From: Pelomonas sp. V22
GTDB taxonomy: Bacteria; Pseudomonadota; Gammaproteobacteria; Burkholderiales; Burkholderiaceae_C
Assembly: GCF_030014915.1 (NCBI RefSeq)
Contig: NZ_JAGIXS010000001.1
Span: 1,116,001 to 1,180,000 of the forward strand
DNA length: 64,000 nt
Direction: 5' to 3'
In this document: positions 1 to 9,150 of the stretch, in pieces
Layout: each line of letters begins with the position of its first letter
Position numbering within the stretch: the stretch's first letter is position 1
The notes under the pieces: generated by a model
The model's input: only the letters and a program-made list of their open reading frames with translations
Told to the model about the DNA's origin: nothing
The model's database searches: none
Translations under genes and position numbers: made by a program

Positions 1-594
1 CTGCTCGCCCGTGGCCTCGAAGGCCGCCAGCATCGCCTCACAGGCATGCATGTTGGCGTTCTGCCCGCGGTAGGCAAAGAGGGTCTGCCAATCGGCGCTG
101 GCCTCGTCGGCATACAGACCGGCCGAAGGCTCCCAGAAGCGCGTCTCCATCAGCTCCCAGGTCTCGTCCATCCAAGCCTTTGCTCCAGCTACGCCCGCCA
201 TCAGTGCATGGGCATAGGCCAGCATCACGAAGGCGAGGCCATAGGCGTGGTTGGTGCCGTCCAGCACCTCGGCACGACCGCCTTCCCAGCGCAGCTGCCA
301 GCAGTAGCCACCGGTGGCCGGGCTGCGATGCGCCTCGCGCAGAAAGGTGAGGCCATGCATCAGGGCCGCACGGTCATCGGCACGGCAGAAGCGGCGCACG
401 GCCATCGCGCAGTTGAAGACGAAGCGTGTGCTGCTGACGAGGTGGCGGGTCGTGGCGTCGTAGACCGTGCCGTCGTTCATGTAGAAATGGAAGAAGCCGC
501 CGCTGGCATCTACGCTGCGCGGACGGTAGAAGTCCATCGTGTGGCGGATGTGGGCATCCAGCGTGCCGGGATCACGGAAGTCAGGGTAGTTCAT
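1..594 (-). CDS. AGE-family epimerase/isomerase (3' part outside window)
   Basis: The N-terminal 198 codons are present and the rest lies beyond the left edge. The start is ATG at 594, two bases after the stop of the upstream esterase gene, so the two are translationally coupled. The reading frame shows the conserved opening of the N-acylglucosamine 2-epimerase/YihS/mannose isomerase family: DFYRPRSVDASGGFFHFY, then TRHLVSSTRFVFN, then DGTNHAYGLAF. Family members reversibly interconvert GlcNAc/ManNAc, mannose/fructose or related sugars in the cytoplasm using an (alpha/alpha)6 barrel. As the last visible gene of the 8187-to-1 operon it probably feeds a released sugar into central metabolism. 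The exact substrate cannot be decided, and the catalytic histidines of the C-terminal half are not visible. Confidence 0.85.
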   Translation of the reverse strand, partial: MNYPDFRDPGTLDAHIRHTMDFYRPRSVDASGGFFHFYMNDGTVYDATTRHLVSSTRFVFNCAMAVRRFCRADDRAALMHGLTFLREAHRSPATGGYCWQLRWEGGRAEVLDGTNHAYGLAFVMLAYAHALMAGVAGAKAWMDETWELMETRFWEPSAGLYADEASADWQTLFAYRGQNANMHACEAMLAAFEATGEQ

Positions 595-596
595 CG

Positions 597-1670
597 TCAC
601 TTCAGCGTTTGCAATCGGTTCAGCAGCAGCTCGGCCATGTGCTGGTGGTCGCCGGCGTCGGGATGCGAACCGCAACCGCCTCCATTGAGCTTGCCCCAGT
701 CCAGCAGCCCGACACGCACATGGCCAGCGGCCAGTTGTTCATCGAGCAGGCGCTGGACCAGGGGCCGCAGCTTGTCGCCATTGCCGGGCAAGGGCAGGCT
801 CAGCATCAGGATGCGCGGGTCGCCATAGCGGGCCCGCACCGATGCCAGCAAGCTGCGATAGGCCTGCAGGAACTCACGCTCCAGCGTCGCGGCGTCACGC
901 GGCTCGCCGTCCTTGACCGGCGTGGAGAAGTCATTGGTGCCGAGACCGATCACCACGGTCTGCGGCAGCCAATCCGGGGCGGGCTGACTGGCCGGGTCGG
1001 TCTGCAAGGCCCTGGCGTAATGCGTGCCATGCGTTTCGTTCGGCACGCCGCCGGCCCAGTTGCGCACCAGGCCCATGCCGGACTTGGCATGGATCTGCCA
1101 CTCGGCGCCCAGGCTGCGTGCGGCGAGCACTGCAAAGCCCTGGGTGATGTCGGTCCGGGCGCCGATCTCCGGCCCGGTGCAGGCCCGGCCGGGCGAGACA
1201 TTGCCCATGGCCGCGGTGTAGGAGTCGCCGATGAACTCGATGCGCTCGGCCGGCTTCGGCAGCGGCGGCAGAGCCTCGGCCTCCGCTGCCAGCTCGAAAC
1301 CCAGCACCCGCGCCACATCGCGCGGCGACTCGGTCCGCTTCACCAAGAGGGCCTGGTGCTCGCCCGGCGGAAGATCGCGCAGCCAGACAGTGCGCGGCCC
1401 GCTGGCCGGCGCGATCTGCAGGCGCGGCTGTCCGTCGATCTCCAGCACCCAGTGATTGCCCGCGTCGTCCAGCCGCACGCCCACTGCATCGCCACGGAAG
1501 CGCAGCCGCCAGTTCACGCCGGGCCAGGTCGACAGCCAGCCGCCGTCGGCCTGCTCGACCATGCGACCGCTGGTCTGCACCAGCGCCTTCGGCACGGGCT
1601 CGGCCAGCGCCGCCGAAACAGGCAGTGCGAGCACCGCTGCCCAGCACAGGAGTCGGATCTTTGGGGTCAC
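597..1670 (-). CDS. Secreted CE2-type SGNH carbohydrate esterase
   Basis: A 357-residue protein with an N-terminal signal peptide ending near ALA-EPVP. A beta-sandwich-like N-terminal part (about 25-125) precedes an SGNH hydrolase domain. The nucleophile block is FIGDSYTAAMGN (about residue 150), GLGTNDF supplies the oxyanion Asn, and the SHPDAGDHQHMAE block near the C-terminus carries the catalytic Asp/His. This arrangement matches carbohydrate esterase family 2, whose members remove O-acetyl groups from sugars. The start is GTG at 1670 inside a GTGA overlap with the preceding gene, with GAGGAC upstream as ribosome site; no better ATG exists. It probably deacetylates the imported or surface-bound glycan in the periplasm. 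Substrate specificity is not readable from the sequence. Confidence 0.85.
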   Translation of the reverse strand: MTPKIRLLCWAAVLALPVSAALAEPVPKALVQTSGRMVEQADGGWLSTWPGVNWRLRFRGDAVGVRLDDAGNHWVLEIDGQPRLQIAPASGPRTVWLRDLPPGEHQALLVKRTESPRDVARVLGFELAAEAEALPPLPKPAERIEFIGDSYTAAMGNVSPGRACTGPEIGARTDITQGFAVLAARSLGAEWQIHAKSGMGLVRNWAGGVPNETHGTHYARALQTDPASQPAPDWLPQTVVIGLGTNDFSTPVKDGEPRDAATLEREFLQAYRSLLASVRARYGDPRILMLSLPLPGNGDKLRPLVQRLLDEQLAAGHVRVGLLDWGKLNGGGCGSHPDAGDHQHMAELLLNRLQTLK

Positions 1671-2959
1671 TGTGTCCTCAATGAATGCTGAATTCGTTCC
1701 GCAGCAGAGATCGCCGCCTTGAGTGAGTCGTCCAGCTGCACGGCTCCGTCGCCCGCCAGCTCCACGACGACCAGATAGCCCTGGTCCGAGCCCCCGGCGC
1801 TGAAGGCCTGCGCCAGGCGCAACTGGTCGCTGGCAAGCAAGCGACCGTCGATGTCGCTCCAGCGCTCGGCCGTCACCAGGCACCCCGCAGACGGCGTGCC
1901 AGGGAAGTAGGGTTCGCCAGCGTAATAGGCCGGGTTGATCGTCGAGCCATGCATCAGGATCTCGCTCCGCCCGGCCTGGCCGGCGAGCCAGGCTTCGCGC
2001 AGCGCCGGTCGCCAGGCGAGCGGAATGAGCGCGTTGTAGACGGCCTCGCTCCAGGCCCGGCCGCGCTCGGGCTCATGCAGGAATTCGGCCACGCTGGCCT
2101 CCATCGGCAGCATGGACTGCAGGTAGGGCGTCGGCCCTATCCAGGGGTTGCTGGCCGTGCCCGCGCCGCGCACCGTATAGAGCCCGCTTGGCGTATTGCC
2201 GAAGGTGATGGTGCCGGGCAGGGCGCTGCGCGCGAGCGCCAGCTGCGCGATCTGCAGGACCTGGCCGTCCGTGCCGCGCTGAAAGCGCCCGTCGGCGCCG
2301 CGCACCAGGGCCAGGCCCATGCGCTCGCGGCCGGGCCGCTGCAGGCTGAAGACCACCGGCAGGCCGCGCTTCAGCGGCGCCGCGAGCAGCTCGGCAAGCT
2401 CTGGTTTCGCGTTGACGGGAATCGGCGACAGTGCGCCTTGCAAGGCCTGCAGGCGCGGGTCCTCGCAACAATCCTGGCGCTCGCGCAGCGCTTCTCGCAA
2501 CAGCGGCACCGCGGCCGCATCGGCCTTCAGGATCGTGTAGGCAGCGATGGCGAATTCGCGCGGCTCGGCGAGCTGCGGCAGCAGCGGCCACAGCAGCGGC
2601 GCGGCCTCCTTGGCATACAGCGTGTGCGCCGCCGTCAGCAGCGCGCGTTGGTGTTCCGGCGGCTGCGCAGCCAGCTCAGGCAAGGCGGCCAGCAAGGGCG
2701 CCCTGCCCGCCTCCGCCTCGATGTTGAAAAGCATGATGGCACTCATCGCCGTCGGCAGCTGCGCGGGATCGGCCAGGCGCGCGGGCAGACGAGCGCGCTC
2801 CTGCGCCAGCATGATGCTCTCCGCCGCATGCGCGGCAGCGGGCCAGCGGAAGTCCTGCGTGCGATAGGCCTGCAGCTCCGCGGGGCTGTGACGCTTCTCC
2901 GGCGCCGCGCAGCCGGCCACCAACAGCAGCAAGCCAAGGGTCGAGATCAGCTTTTCCAT
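1667..2959 (-). CDS. Lipoprotein with L,D-transpeptidase-like (YkuD) catalytic motif
   Basis: A 430-residue predicted lipoprotein: hydrophobic leader followed by the lipobox LVAGC. The middle (about 40-190) is Ala/Leu-rich and helical, resembling HEAT-type repeats. The C-terminal half contains HGSTINPAYY followed after a gap by PSAGCLV, close in spacing and order to the H-G-x(n)-S-x-G-C motif of YkuD L,D-transpeptidases, with Cys as possible nucleophile. Such enzymes act on peptidoglycan stem peptides in the periplasm. The assignment is an inference from this motif only. The start ATG at 2959 overlaps the upstream gene by 13 bp, and the 3' end overlaps the esterase by 4 bp. A transpeptidase-like lipoprotein in a sugar operon is unusual. 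Confidence 0.6.
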   Translation of the reverse strand: MEKLISTLGLLLLVAGCAAPEKRHSPAELQAYRTQDFRWPAAAHAAESIMLAQERARLPARLADPAQLPTAMSAIMLFNIEAEAGRAPLLAALPELAAQPPEHQRALLTAAHTLYAKEAAPLLWPLLPQLAEPREFAIAAYTILKADAAAVPLLREALRERQDCCEDPRLQALQGALSPIPVNAKPELAELLAAPLKRGLPVVFSLQRPGRERMGLALVRGADGRFQRGTDGQVLQIAQLALARSALPGTITFGNTPSGLYTVRGAGTASNPWIGPTPYLQSMLPMEASVAEFLHEPERGRAWSEAVYNALIPLAWRPALREAWLAGQAGRSEILMHGSTINPAYYAGEPYFPGTPSAGCLVTAERWSDIDGRLLASDQLRLAQAFSAGGSDQGYLVVVELAGDGAVQLDDSLKAAISAAERIQHSLRTQ

Positions 2960-4260
2960 ATCCAAGCCTTGCGTGTGCAAACCCAGGTCAACGCGGCCAC
3001 CGCGCCGGTGAACAGGACACCCTTGGCGAGGCCCTGCCACCAGTTGGCGTTCAGGCTGCTCCAGGCTGCGTGAAGGCCCGTCAGGTGCAACAGCGGCAGG
3101 ATGACCAGGCTCCCCGCCACATAGGCCAGCAAGGGATTGCGGCCCTGCACGGCCAGCCCGTTTGAGAGCCGCGCCGGCGCGCTGCGCAGTGCCAGCAGGG
3201 CGAAGAAGGCCAGGCCGCTGCCCACGGCGTAGTAGCTGAAGGTGGAGCTGTCCTTGCGGATGCCCCCCTCCAGCGCCTCCAGCGCCAGGCCCAGCATCAA
3301 CAGATACCCACCCGCCAGCAGGCAGCGCCGATTGAAGATCGCGTCACACGGCAGGCGCCACGCCATCAGCGCCAGCAGGCCGGCGCTGAGCAGCAAATTC
3401 GCCAGTGGTTCCCGCGCATAGAGCAGGCTGACGTTGGCCACGATCAGCAGCAGGGCCACAGCCCCCCACCAGCGTGGCGCGGCGGCGCCCTGCCCCTGCT
3501 TCAGCCATTCACCGGCAAACATTCCGGGCACCAGGATGAACAGGTACTTCAGGTAGTAGAACTGGTAGGCCCAGGGGGCCGGTGTGAAGGTGGCCACTGC
3601 CGCGTTCCAACTGCCGCTGAGAGCCCGACCGAGCAGCAACGCCGCCAGCAGCGGCAAGAGCGCCAGGCGCAGCACCGGCCGCCGCCGTGTGAACCACCAC
3701 AGCAGCCCGCCAAACAAGGCCATGTCGGCCAGCACCAGCAGGATGATGTCGCTCTTGCCCCACTGGAAGCCGGCCCCGCCATGGAAGGGCAGCGTGGCGA
3801 GCAAGCCAAGGCTCAAAGCCCAGGCAGCCCCCTTCAACCAGCGCGCGGCAGGCGCCAGCAGCAGACCCAGCAGAACGAAGGCCGACAGCGCCAGCGACTG
3901 CGCCATCCAGCCCGGCAGCGCCGACAGCTGCTCCGCCTTCATGTGCTGTGTGAACAGGGCAAAGAACAGCAGCAGTGCAAAGCGCCTGACGATGAGCGTC
4001 AGCGCCACAAGATCGCTCTTGAGCGAGGCAAGCGCCAGCGGCAATGCGGCGCCCATCGCGAACAGGAAGAAGGGAAAGACGAGGTCCACCCAGGTGATGC
4101 CGGGCTGCGTCGGCACGAACTTGTGCAATGGCGGCGGCACCTGGGCATGGAACATCCAGCCCGGCAGCGCATCGCCGAAGGCAATGCTGCCGGACAGCAC
4201 CATGCCCAGCACGGCCACGCCGCGCAAGGCATCGAGCAATGCATCGCGGGGCGCCGTCAC
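2947..4260 (-). CDS. DUF5009/HGSNAT-like multi-pass membrane acyltransferase
   Basis: A 437-residue protein with about ten to eleven hydrophobic helices. The N-terminal block RGVAVLGMVLSGSIAFGDAL and the motif WVDLVFPFFLFAMG are typical of the COG4299/DUF5009 family, related to eukaryotic heparan-alpha-glucosaminide N-acetyltransferase, which moves acetyl groups from cytosolic acetyl-CoA across the membrane onto glucosamine. In bacteria the family often sits in glycan-utilisation loci, but its reaction is rarely proven. The start is GTG in a GTGA overlap with the serine hydrolase; the end overlaps the lipoprotein gene. Paired with the CE2-type esterase it suggests acetyl-group traffic on a sugar at the inner membrane, which is inference. 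Confidence 0.8.
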   Translation of the reverse strand: MTAPRDALLDALRGVAVLGMVLSGSIAFGDALPGWMFHAQVPPPLHKFVPTQPGITWVDLVFPFFLFAMGAALPLALASLKSDLVALTLIVRRFALLLFFALFTQHMKAEQLSALPGWMAQSLALSAFVLLGLLLAPAARWLKGAAWALSLGLLATLPFHGGAGFQWGKSDIILLVLADMALFGGLLWWFTRRRPVLRLALLPLLAALLLGRALSGSWNAAVATFTPAPWAYQFYYLKYLFILVPGMFAGEWLKQGQGAAAPRWWGAVALLLIVANVSLLYAREPLANLLLSAGLLALMAWRLPCDAIFNRRCLLAGGYLLMLGLALEALEGGIRKDSSTFSYYAVGSGLAFFALLALRSAPARLSNGLAVQGRNPLLAYVAGSLVILPLLHLTGLHAAWSSLNANWWQGLAKGVLFTGAVAALTWVCTRKAWIWKS

Positions 4261-5540
4261 AGCACCTGCCTCCAGAGCAGCGCCAGCAGCTTTTCTTCCC
4301 AGGGAGAGAAGCTGGAATAGCGACCGTGCAGCGCATTGCCATCGCCACTCGTGCCGCCCATCGCATAGATCACGCCGATCTGCCGGCGCGGCTCGAAGAT
4401 CATGCCGGACAGCAGGCCATAGGCCTCACCGAGATGGCCCCAGGCCTGCAGGCCGCCGCCAGGCACGAGGCGGTCGCCCCAGGACGCCCTGCTGCGGTCG
4501 ATGAAATGCTGCAGCCCCAGCCCCCACGCCTGGAACAGGCCGTCGAGGTTGTTGCCATTGCCCATGCTTTCATCGTGACGCCATTGCTCGCTGAGCAAGG
4601 CATCCACGCTGGACCGGCGCAGATACCGGTGGCCGCGATGCAGCCCGCCCGCATTCAGCATGGCCATCACCGTGGCGAGGTCGCGGACGCGCGTGCGCAA
4701 CCCACCTTGTGGACCAAACAGCGCACCTCGGCTGCCGAGCGGGTAGTGAGCCGGGACCGGCGCAGGCTTGGGAGCGACCGTTTGGAAGTCGTCCGCCTGT
4801 GGCACCCAGTGTCCACGCTCGTCCTGTCGATACAGCGTCGCAAGATTGGCCAGTTGGAAAGGGGGCAACTGGCTGGCATCGAAGCTGCCTTGCATGCCCA
4901 GCGGTGCCAGCACCTCCTCTTGCATCAGGCGATCAAAGCGCATGCCGCTGGCCCGCTCCATGACGCAGGCCAGTACCACGTAATTGAAGTTGCAGTATTC
5001 GAAGTGCAGACCCGGCGCGGGCCCGGACCAGCGCAGGCCGCGCGACACCTGCTCTTGTAGCGTCAGGCTGGAATCGGCGTAGCTGTCACCGTCGTCGAGC
5101 AGGCTGCTGCGGTGGCTCAGCAGCAGGCGCACGGTCAGGGCGCACTTCGGATGCTGCGGATGACGCAGTGAATAGCCGAGCAGTTCGCCGATGTCTGCAT
5201 CCAGTGCGAGCCGTCCGCCCTCGACCAGGCGCATGGCCGCCAGCGCCACGACCAGCTTGGACACCGAGGCCATGCGGAACAAGGTGTCCGAGCTCGCCGG
5301 CAGGTCTCGCCCCTTGCCGGTCGGCGCGATATGGCGGCGTCCCACATGGCCCTCGAACACTGTCGTGCCCTGCCGCTGCACCAGCACCGAGAGGCTGGCC
5401 AGCGGGTAGGTCTTGTCGTCGAGGATGGCCTGCAGTTCGTCTGCCTGCGCGAATGCAGGCACAGCGCCCAGCAGCGGCAAGGCGAGCAATCGCCGCCTGT
5501 CCAGGTCGGGCCGGTAAGGAATGGTTCTTCGCGAGAGCAT
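4257..5540 (-). CDS. Periplasmic serine hydrolase of the class C beta-lactamase/PBP family
   Basis: A 427-residue protein. RRRLLALPLLGAVPAFAQA is a signal sequence. The nucleophile motif S-x-x-K is seen as SVSK (about residue 94), the Y-x-N element as YCN (about 190), and the HLG near residue 370 stands in for the KTG/HxG motif. The family includes D-aminopeptidases, esterases and true beta-lactamases; its presence in a glycan operon favours an esterase or amidase role over antibiotic resistance. ATG at 5540 has a good ribosome site (GGAGA, 7 bases upstream). It follows the TonB receptor after 52 bases and is tightly overlapped by the DUF5009 gene downstream, so it is the second gene of the operon. 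Confidence 0.82.
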   Translation of the reverse strand: MLSRRTIPYRPDLDRRRLLALPLLGAVPAFAQADELQAILDDKTYPLASLSVLVQRQGTTVFEGHVGRRHIAPTGKGRDLPASSDTLFRMASVSKLVVALAAMRLVEGGRLALDADIGELLGYSLRHPQHPKCALTVRLLLSHRSSLLDDGDSYADSSLTLQEQVSRGLRWSGPAPGLHFEYCNFNYVVLACVMERASGMRFDRLMQEEVLAPLGMQGSFDASQLPPFQLANLATLYRQDERGHWVPQADDFQTVAPKPAPVPAHYPLGSRGALFGPQGGLRTRVRDLATVMAMLNAGGLHRGHRYLRRSSVDALLSEQWRHDESMGNGNNLDGLFQAWGLGLQHFIDRSRASWGDRLVPGGGLQAWGHLGEAYGLLSGMIFEPRRQIGVIYAMGGTSGDGNALHGRYSSFSPWEEKLLALLWRQVL

Positions 5541-5557
5541 GAGCTTCTCCTGGCGTC

Positions 5558-5583
5558 GGGGCCAGGCCTTGCGACCCGGCCCC
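5558..5583 (-). other. Intergenic stem-loop between TonB receptor and serine hydrolase
   Basis: GGGGCC and GGCCCC bracket this 26-base block. With two G-C pairs and one G-U pair inside, the stem reaches nine pairs around an 8-base loop. No T-run follows, so it is not a terminator. Stem-loops like this after a highly expressed receptor gene often protect its mRNA 3' end, giving more receptor than downstream enzymes (inference). Confidence 0.4.
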
Positions 5584-5592
5584 GGTGCCTCA

Positions 5593-8187
5593 TCAACGGA
5601 AGTTGTAGGAGAGGTTCAGACCCACGGTGCGAGGCGTGCTGTAGATCATCCGCGTGCCCATGATGGTGTCACCCAGGCTTTGCACCGAGACCTGCGCACG
5701 CGTGTTGGCAATGTTCTGCACCCACAGCGTGGCCGACCAGTCGCCCATGTAGACGCCCACATTGGCGTTGTAGAGCGTGTAGGCCGGGTAGAACAGCGGC
5801 GGCGTCTCAGAGACCGAGTCGGTGCGGTCATTGCCGATCTTGGCCACGTAGCGGGCCGAGAGGCCGGCCGACAGGTCGTAATCGCCGAACACCGTGGTGT
5901 TGTATCGGACGCCGAAGTTGTGCTTCCACTTCGGCGCGCCGTTGAGCTGACCACCAGCCTCCCAGACGCGGCAGTCCGGTCCGTCCGGATCACCAGCGCT
6001 GCCCGGACGGTTGTTCGCCGCGTAGGTGCACTTCTGCTTGGTCGTCACCCACTTGGCGCGCGTGGTGGCCGAGCTGTAGTTCAGCTGCCAGTTCTCGTTC
6101 ACGCGATAGCGCGCGCTGAACTCCAGGCCTTCCGAGCGAGCGTTGGGGCCATTGACCGTGCCGTTGAGCGGGAAGTCGATGCCCAGGCCGAAGGGATCAG
6201 GCAAGCCCTGCGAGTAATAGGTCTGTACGTTCTTCCAGTCGATCCGGTAGACGCTGGCTTGCAGGTAGAGCTGGCGGTTGAACAGGAAGCCCTTCAGGCC
6301 CAGCTCGTAGTTGTCCGTGGTGTCGGGCTGGTAGGACTGGGTGTCGGCGGCGACCAGGCGATTTTGCTTGGGGAAGTCGCGGAAGCTGTTGTTGCCACCG
6401 CGCCGGAAGCCCTGCGAGTAGGTGGCATAGCCCAGCAAGTCCTCGGTGAACTGGTAGCTGCTGTTGAGCTTGAAGTAGCTCTTGTTGCTGCCCTCGGACT
6501 TGCTGTTCGTCTTTGTGTCAGCCAGCTCGCCGGCGTAGTCACGGATCAGCGCATTGCCCTGGTCGCTGTAGCTGAACATGCGGCCGCCAGCCATGACGCG
6601 CCATTTGTCGGTCAGCGCGTAATTCAGCTCGCCGTAGACGGCAGTCTCCTTGTAGCGGCTGCCCAGGTCTTCGGCATAGCCGGAGTCGGTCTTGCCGCCG
6701 ACAGCCGGCCTGTTGATGCCGTAGAAATCGCCCTGCGCCGGCAGCTTGTCGATGCCGGGGAAGATTTCGTCGAATCGCCAGTTGCGGTTCTGCGTCGTGC
6801 TGAAGGCGCCGACGATCCAGTTCAGCGGCCCCTCGCCCTTGGAGGTCAGGCGCAGTTCGCTGGATGTGCCGCTGTAGCTGTTGTCATAGGTCATGTACAG
6901 CGAGTTGTTGGACTTGCGCACATTGCCGGCGGTGAACCAGTTGTAGAAGGCATTACCCTGGCTCGCATAGTCGGCCTGCCCGGTGCGCGCATCAGCAAAG
7001 CGCGAGCTGTTGACATGCAGCTTCGCCCAGCCCAGGTCCCAGTCGAGGTCGAGGCTGTCGAGCTTGAAGTCGCGGTCGGCCCATTCGGGATAGCGCGACA
7101 GGATGGTGTGGTCGTCCACCACGAACGGCGTCTTCGCGCGGTCGGTGTAGATGCAGGCCGTGCCCGAACAAGGCGAGAGGTTCAGGCGCCAGGCGGCATC
7201 GATCTCCGCCGGCGTCTTCGCGTTGGCGATGCGCACCGGATAGAGGCTGGCGCCGCTGGTGCCGTGCGCAAGCTGGCTCTGTTCTGCATGCGACAGCGTC
7301 AGTTCCAGGCCAGGCTTCAAACGCCACAGCAGCGCGATGCGGCCGCTGTTGGCGCGCTGCCAGTCATCGTCCTTGTAGACATTGGTCTGGGGATCCGGCT
7401 GGCTCGTCCAGGCCCAGGTGCCCGTGCGCCACGGCGGGTTGGACACGCGGTCGGTGTAGCCCTTCTCGTTCAGCCGCGCGAAGGAGCCGCGCAGGGCCAG
7501 GTCCTCGCCGAGCGGCAGGTTGAACATGGCGTCGGTGTCGTTCGACAGTCCGCCGTACTGCGTCTGGTAGATCGAGGTCGACAGGCGCGACTCGGCCTTG
7601 CCGAGCTTGGGCTTGTTGGTCACGTAACGGACCGTGCCGCCGAGGCTGCCGGCGCCATACAGCGTGCCCTGCGGGCCGAGCAGAGTCTCGACGCGGGCGA
7701 TGTCCTTGATGCGGTAGCCGATGTTGGGCAGCATCGTGTCGTCCATGTAGTACGACAGCGTGGAGCGCACGAACTGCTCGAGGTTGTTGGCATTGACGGC
7801 CGAAACGTTGAGGCCCCGCACGGTCACCGAGTCGGCAAAGCGGGCGCTGTTGCCCGGTGCACTGATCGCCTCGCTCTGGCTGATTAGCTTCTTCAAGTCG
7901 GTGATGTTCTCTTCGCGCAGCTGGTCTTCGGTCAGGGCCGAGACGTTGTACGGAATGCGGTGGGCTGCCTCGGCGCGCTTGCCCGAGGTGACAGTGACCG
8001 TCTCCAGCTTCTCGGTCGGCTTGCGCTGGGTCTTGTTGGCCTCTTCAGCCTTCTGGTCTTCCGACTTTTCGGGCTTGACCTGGGGCACCGGGGTGGGCGC
8101 TGGCGCAGTCTGCGCAGCAGCGTTGACGCTCAAGGCGAACAGGGCTGCCGCAGCAGCAACGGGTGTCATCTTCTTAGCAAGGCTCAT
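5593..8187 (-). CDS. TonB-dependent outer-membrane receptor
   Basis: An 864-residue protein. The start is ATG at 8187 (MSLAKKMTPV), giving a signal peptide that ends at NAAAQ; longer frames upstream lack a leader. A charged Pro/Lys/Glu segment (about 30-60) leads to the TonB-box-like ETVTVT. The plug domain follows (about 65-190: IPYNVSALTEDQL, VTVRGLN, GPQGTLYGAGSLGGTVRYVT). The C-terminal barrel ends in the aromatic signature LNLSYNFR. It imports large substrates, here presumably oligosaccharides, across the outer membrane using TonB energy. As first gene of the minus-strand operon its position argues for glycan uptake rather than iron, though the sequence alone does not exclude other ligands. 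Confidence 0.92.
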   Translation of the reverse strand: MSLAKKMTPVAAAAALFALSVNAAAQTAPAPTPVPQVKPEKSEDQKAEEANKTQRKPTEKLETVTVTSGKRAEAAHRIPYNVSALTEDQLREENITDLKKLISQSEAISAPGNSARFADSVTVRGLNVSAVNANNLEQFVRSTLSYYMDDTMLPNIGYRIKDIARVETLLGPQGTLYGAGSLGGTVRYVTNKPKLGKAESRLSTSIYQTQYGGLSNDTDAMFNLPLGEDLALRGSFARLNEKGYTDRVSNPPWRTGTWAWTSQPDPQTNVYKDDDWQRANSGRIALLWRLKPGLELTLSHAEQSQLAHGTSGASLYPVRIANAKTPAEIDAAWRLNLSPCSGTACIYTDRAKTPFVVDDHTILSRYPEWADRDFKLDSLDLDWDLGWAKLHVNSSRFADARTGQADYASQGNAFYNWFTAGNVRKSNNSLYMTYDNSYSGTSSELRLTSKGEGPLNWIVGAFSTTQNRNWRFDEIFPGIDKLPAQGDFYGINRPAVGGKTDSGYAEDLGSRYKETAVYGELNYALTDKWRVMAGGRMFSYSDQGNALIRDYAGELADTKTNSKSEGSNKSYFKLNSSYQFTEDLLGYATYSQGFRRGGNNSFRDFPKQNRLVAADTQSYQPDTTDNYELGLKGFLFNRQLYLQASVYRIDWKNVQTYYSQGLPDPFGLGIDFPLNGTVNGPNARSEGLEFSARYRVNENWQLNYSSATTRAKWVTTKQKCTYAANNRPGSAGDPDGPDCRVWEAGGQLNGAPKWKHNFGVRYNTTVFGDYDLSAGLSARYVAKIGNDRTDSVSETPPLFYPAYTLYNANVGVYMGDWSATLWVQNIANTRAQVSVQSLGDTIMGTRMIYSTPRTVGLNLSYNFR

Positions 8188-8427
8188 GATGCGAATCTCT
8201 CGGGTCTGGATGCAACCTACCGGGCCGCACTCGTTGGAGCAGCGGCACACCGGCGCTGACGAACAACGCCGCACCTGCATGGGCGCGGCGAGGCAGCGCG
8301 CCGGCACACGGCACGCTGCCTGGAGCGCTGCAGCTAATGCTCCAGACCAGACCGCACGGCATGGCTGCTGAGGCAGCAATGGCGCCATGCGATCACTTCG
8401 CGTTGAACCTTCAAGTCAGGCTCCTCG
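8188..8427 (-). promoter_or_regulatory. Intergenic region between nanE and the TonB receptor operon
   Basis: About 240 bases that must hold the end of the gntR-nanE transcript and the promoter of the receptor operon. At 8359-8390 an imperfect hairpin (outer GCATGGC/GCCATGC, inner TGCTG/CAGCA) lies 38-69 bases after the nanE stop and may help end that transcript; it lacks a T-run. At 8344-8353 there is CAGACCAGACC-like sequence that recalls the AGACCA half-sites near gntR. No clear -35/-10 pair was found. Confidence 0.3.
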
Positions 8428-9150
8428 TCAGCTTCGGTCTAGCGCCGAGCTGAACCAGCTCGCCACCGACTCGGTGCGTGTGATGGCCGTGCCGACGGTG
8501 ACGGCCCAGGCCCCGAGCGTGATGGCCTTGGCGGCCTGCTCCGGCGTGTTGTAGCGGCCCTCAGCCATCACCCGCGGATGCTCGCGGCTGAGCGCAGCCA
8601 GCAGCTCGTAGTCGGGCTCGGCCGGCACCTCGCCGCCGGTATAGCCCGACAGCGTGGTGCCAACGATGTCGAAGCCGAGGGCGGCGGCAGCGCGCGCGTC
8701 GTCCAGGCTGGAGCAGTCGGCCATGGCCACCGCCCCGCTGGCGTGGATCGCCACCAGCAAATCGCGCACGGAATCGGGGCGCTGCCGCGCCGTGGCATCG
8801 ACTGCGATCACGTCGGCGCCCGCCGCCACCAGGGCCTGCACATCCTCCTGCAGCGGCGTGATGCGAACCGGCGAATCCGGCAGGTCGCGCTTGACGATGC
8901 CGATGACCGGCGCCGAGATGCCCTGCCGGACCCGCGCCACCCGCGCCGCGCCTTCGATGCGCACCGCGCAGGCACCGCCATGCAGCGCCGCCTGGGCCAG
9001 GCGCAGCACGACCTCGTCATCGTCCAGCGGACCTTTCTCCACCGGCTGGCATGACACCACCAGCCCCCCCTTGACGCTGCCGTCCAGCGACTGCAACTTC
9101 GCCAGCCGCTGCTGCTGAGCCTGCTCAGTCAAGACCAGGCTCCTCGCCAT
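8428..9150 (-). CDS. nanE: N-acetylmannosamine-6-phosphate 2-epimerase
   Basis: A 240-residue TIM-barrel enzyme converting ManNAc-6-P to GlcNAc-6-P in the cytoplasm. Family blocks are intact: GGLVVSCQP at the start, [16 protein letters not shown] with the catalytic Lys, [20 protein letters not shown] followed by [10 protein letters not shown], and [12 protein letters not shown]. The start is uncertain. ATG at 9150 overlaps gntR by 26 bp but has a weak ribosome site; TTG at 9132 has GAGGAG seven bases upstream and overlaps gntR by 8 bp. Co-transcribed with gntR, it links the divergent transporter and kinase genes to amino-sugar catabolism: kinase product ManNAc-6-P to GlcNAc-6-P. No sialic acid lyase gene is seen, so free or glycan-derived ManNAc is the likely source. 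Confidence 0.88.
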   Translation of the reverse strand: MARSLVLTEQAQQQRLAKLQSLDGSVKGGLVVSCQPVEKGPLDDDEVVLRLAQAALHGGACAVRIEGAARVARVRQGISAPVIGIVKRDLPDSPVRITPLQEDVQALVAAGADVIAVDATARQRPDSVRDLLVAIHASGAVAMADCSSLDDARAAAALGFDIVGTTLSGYTGGEVPAEPDYELLAALSREHPRVMAEGRYNTPEQAAKAITLGAWAVTVGTAITRTESVASWFSSALDRS

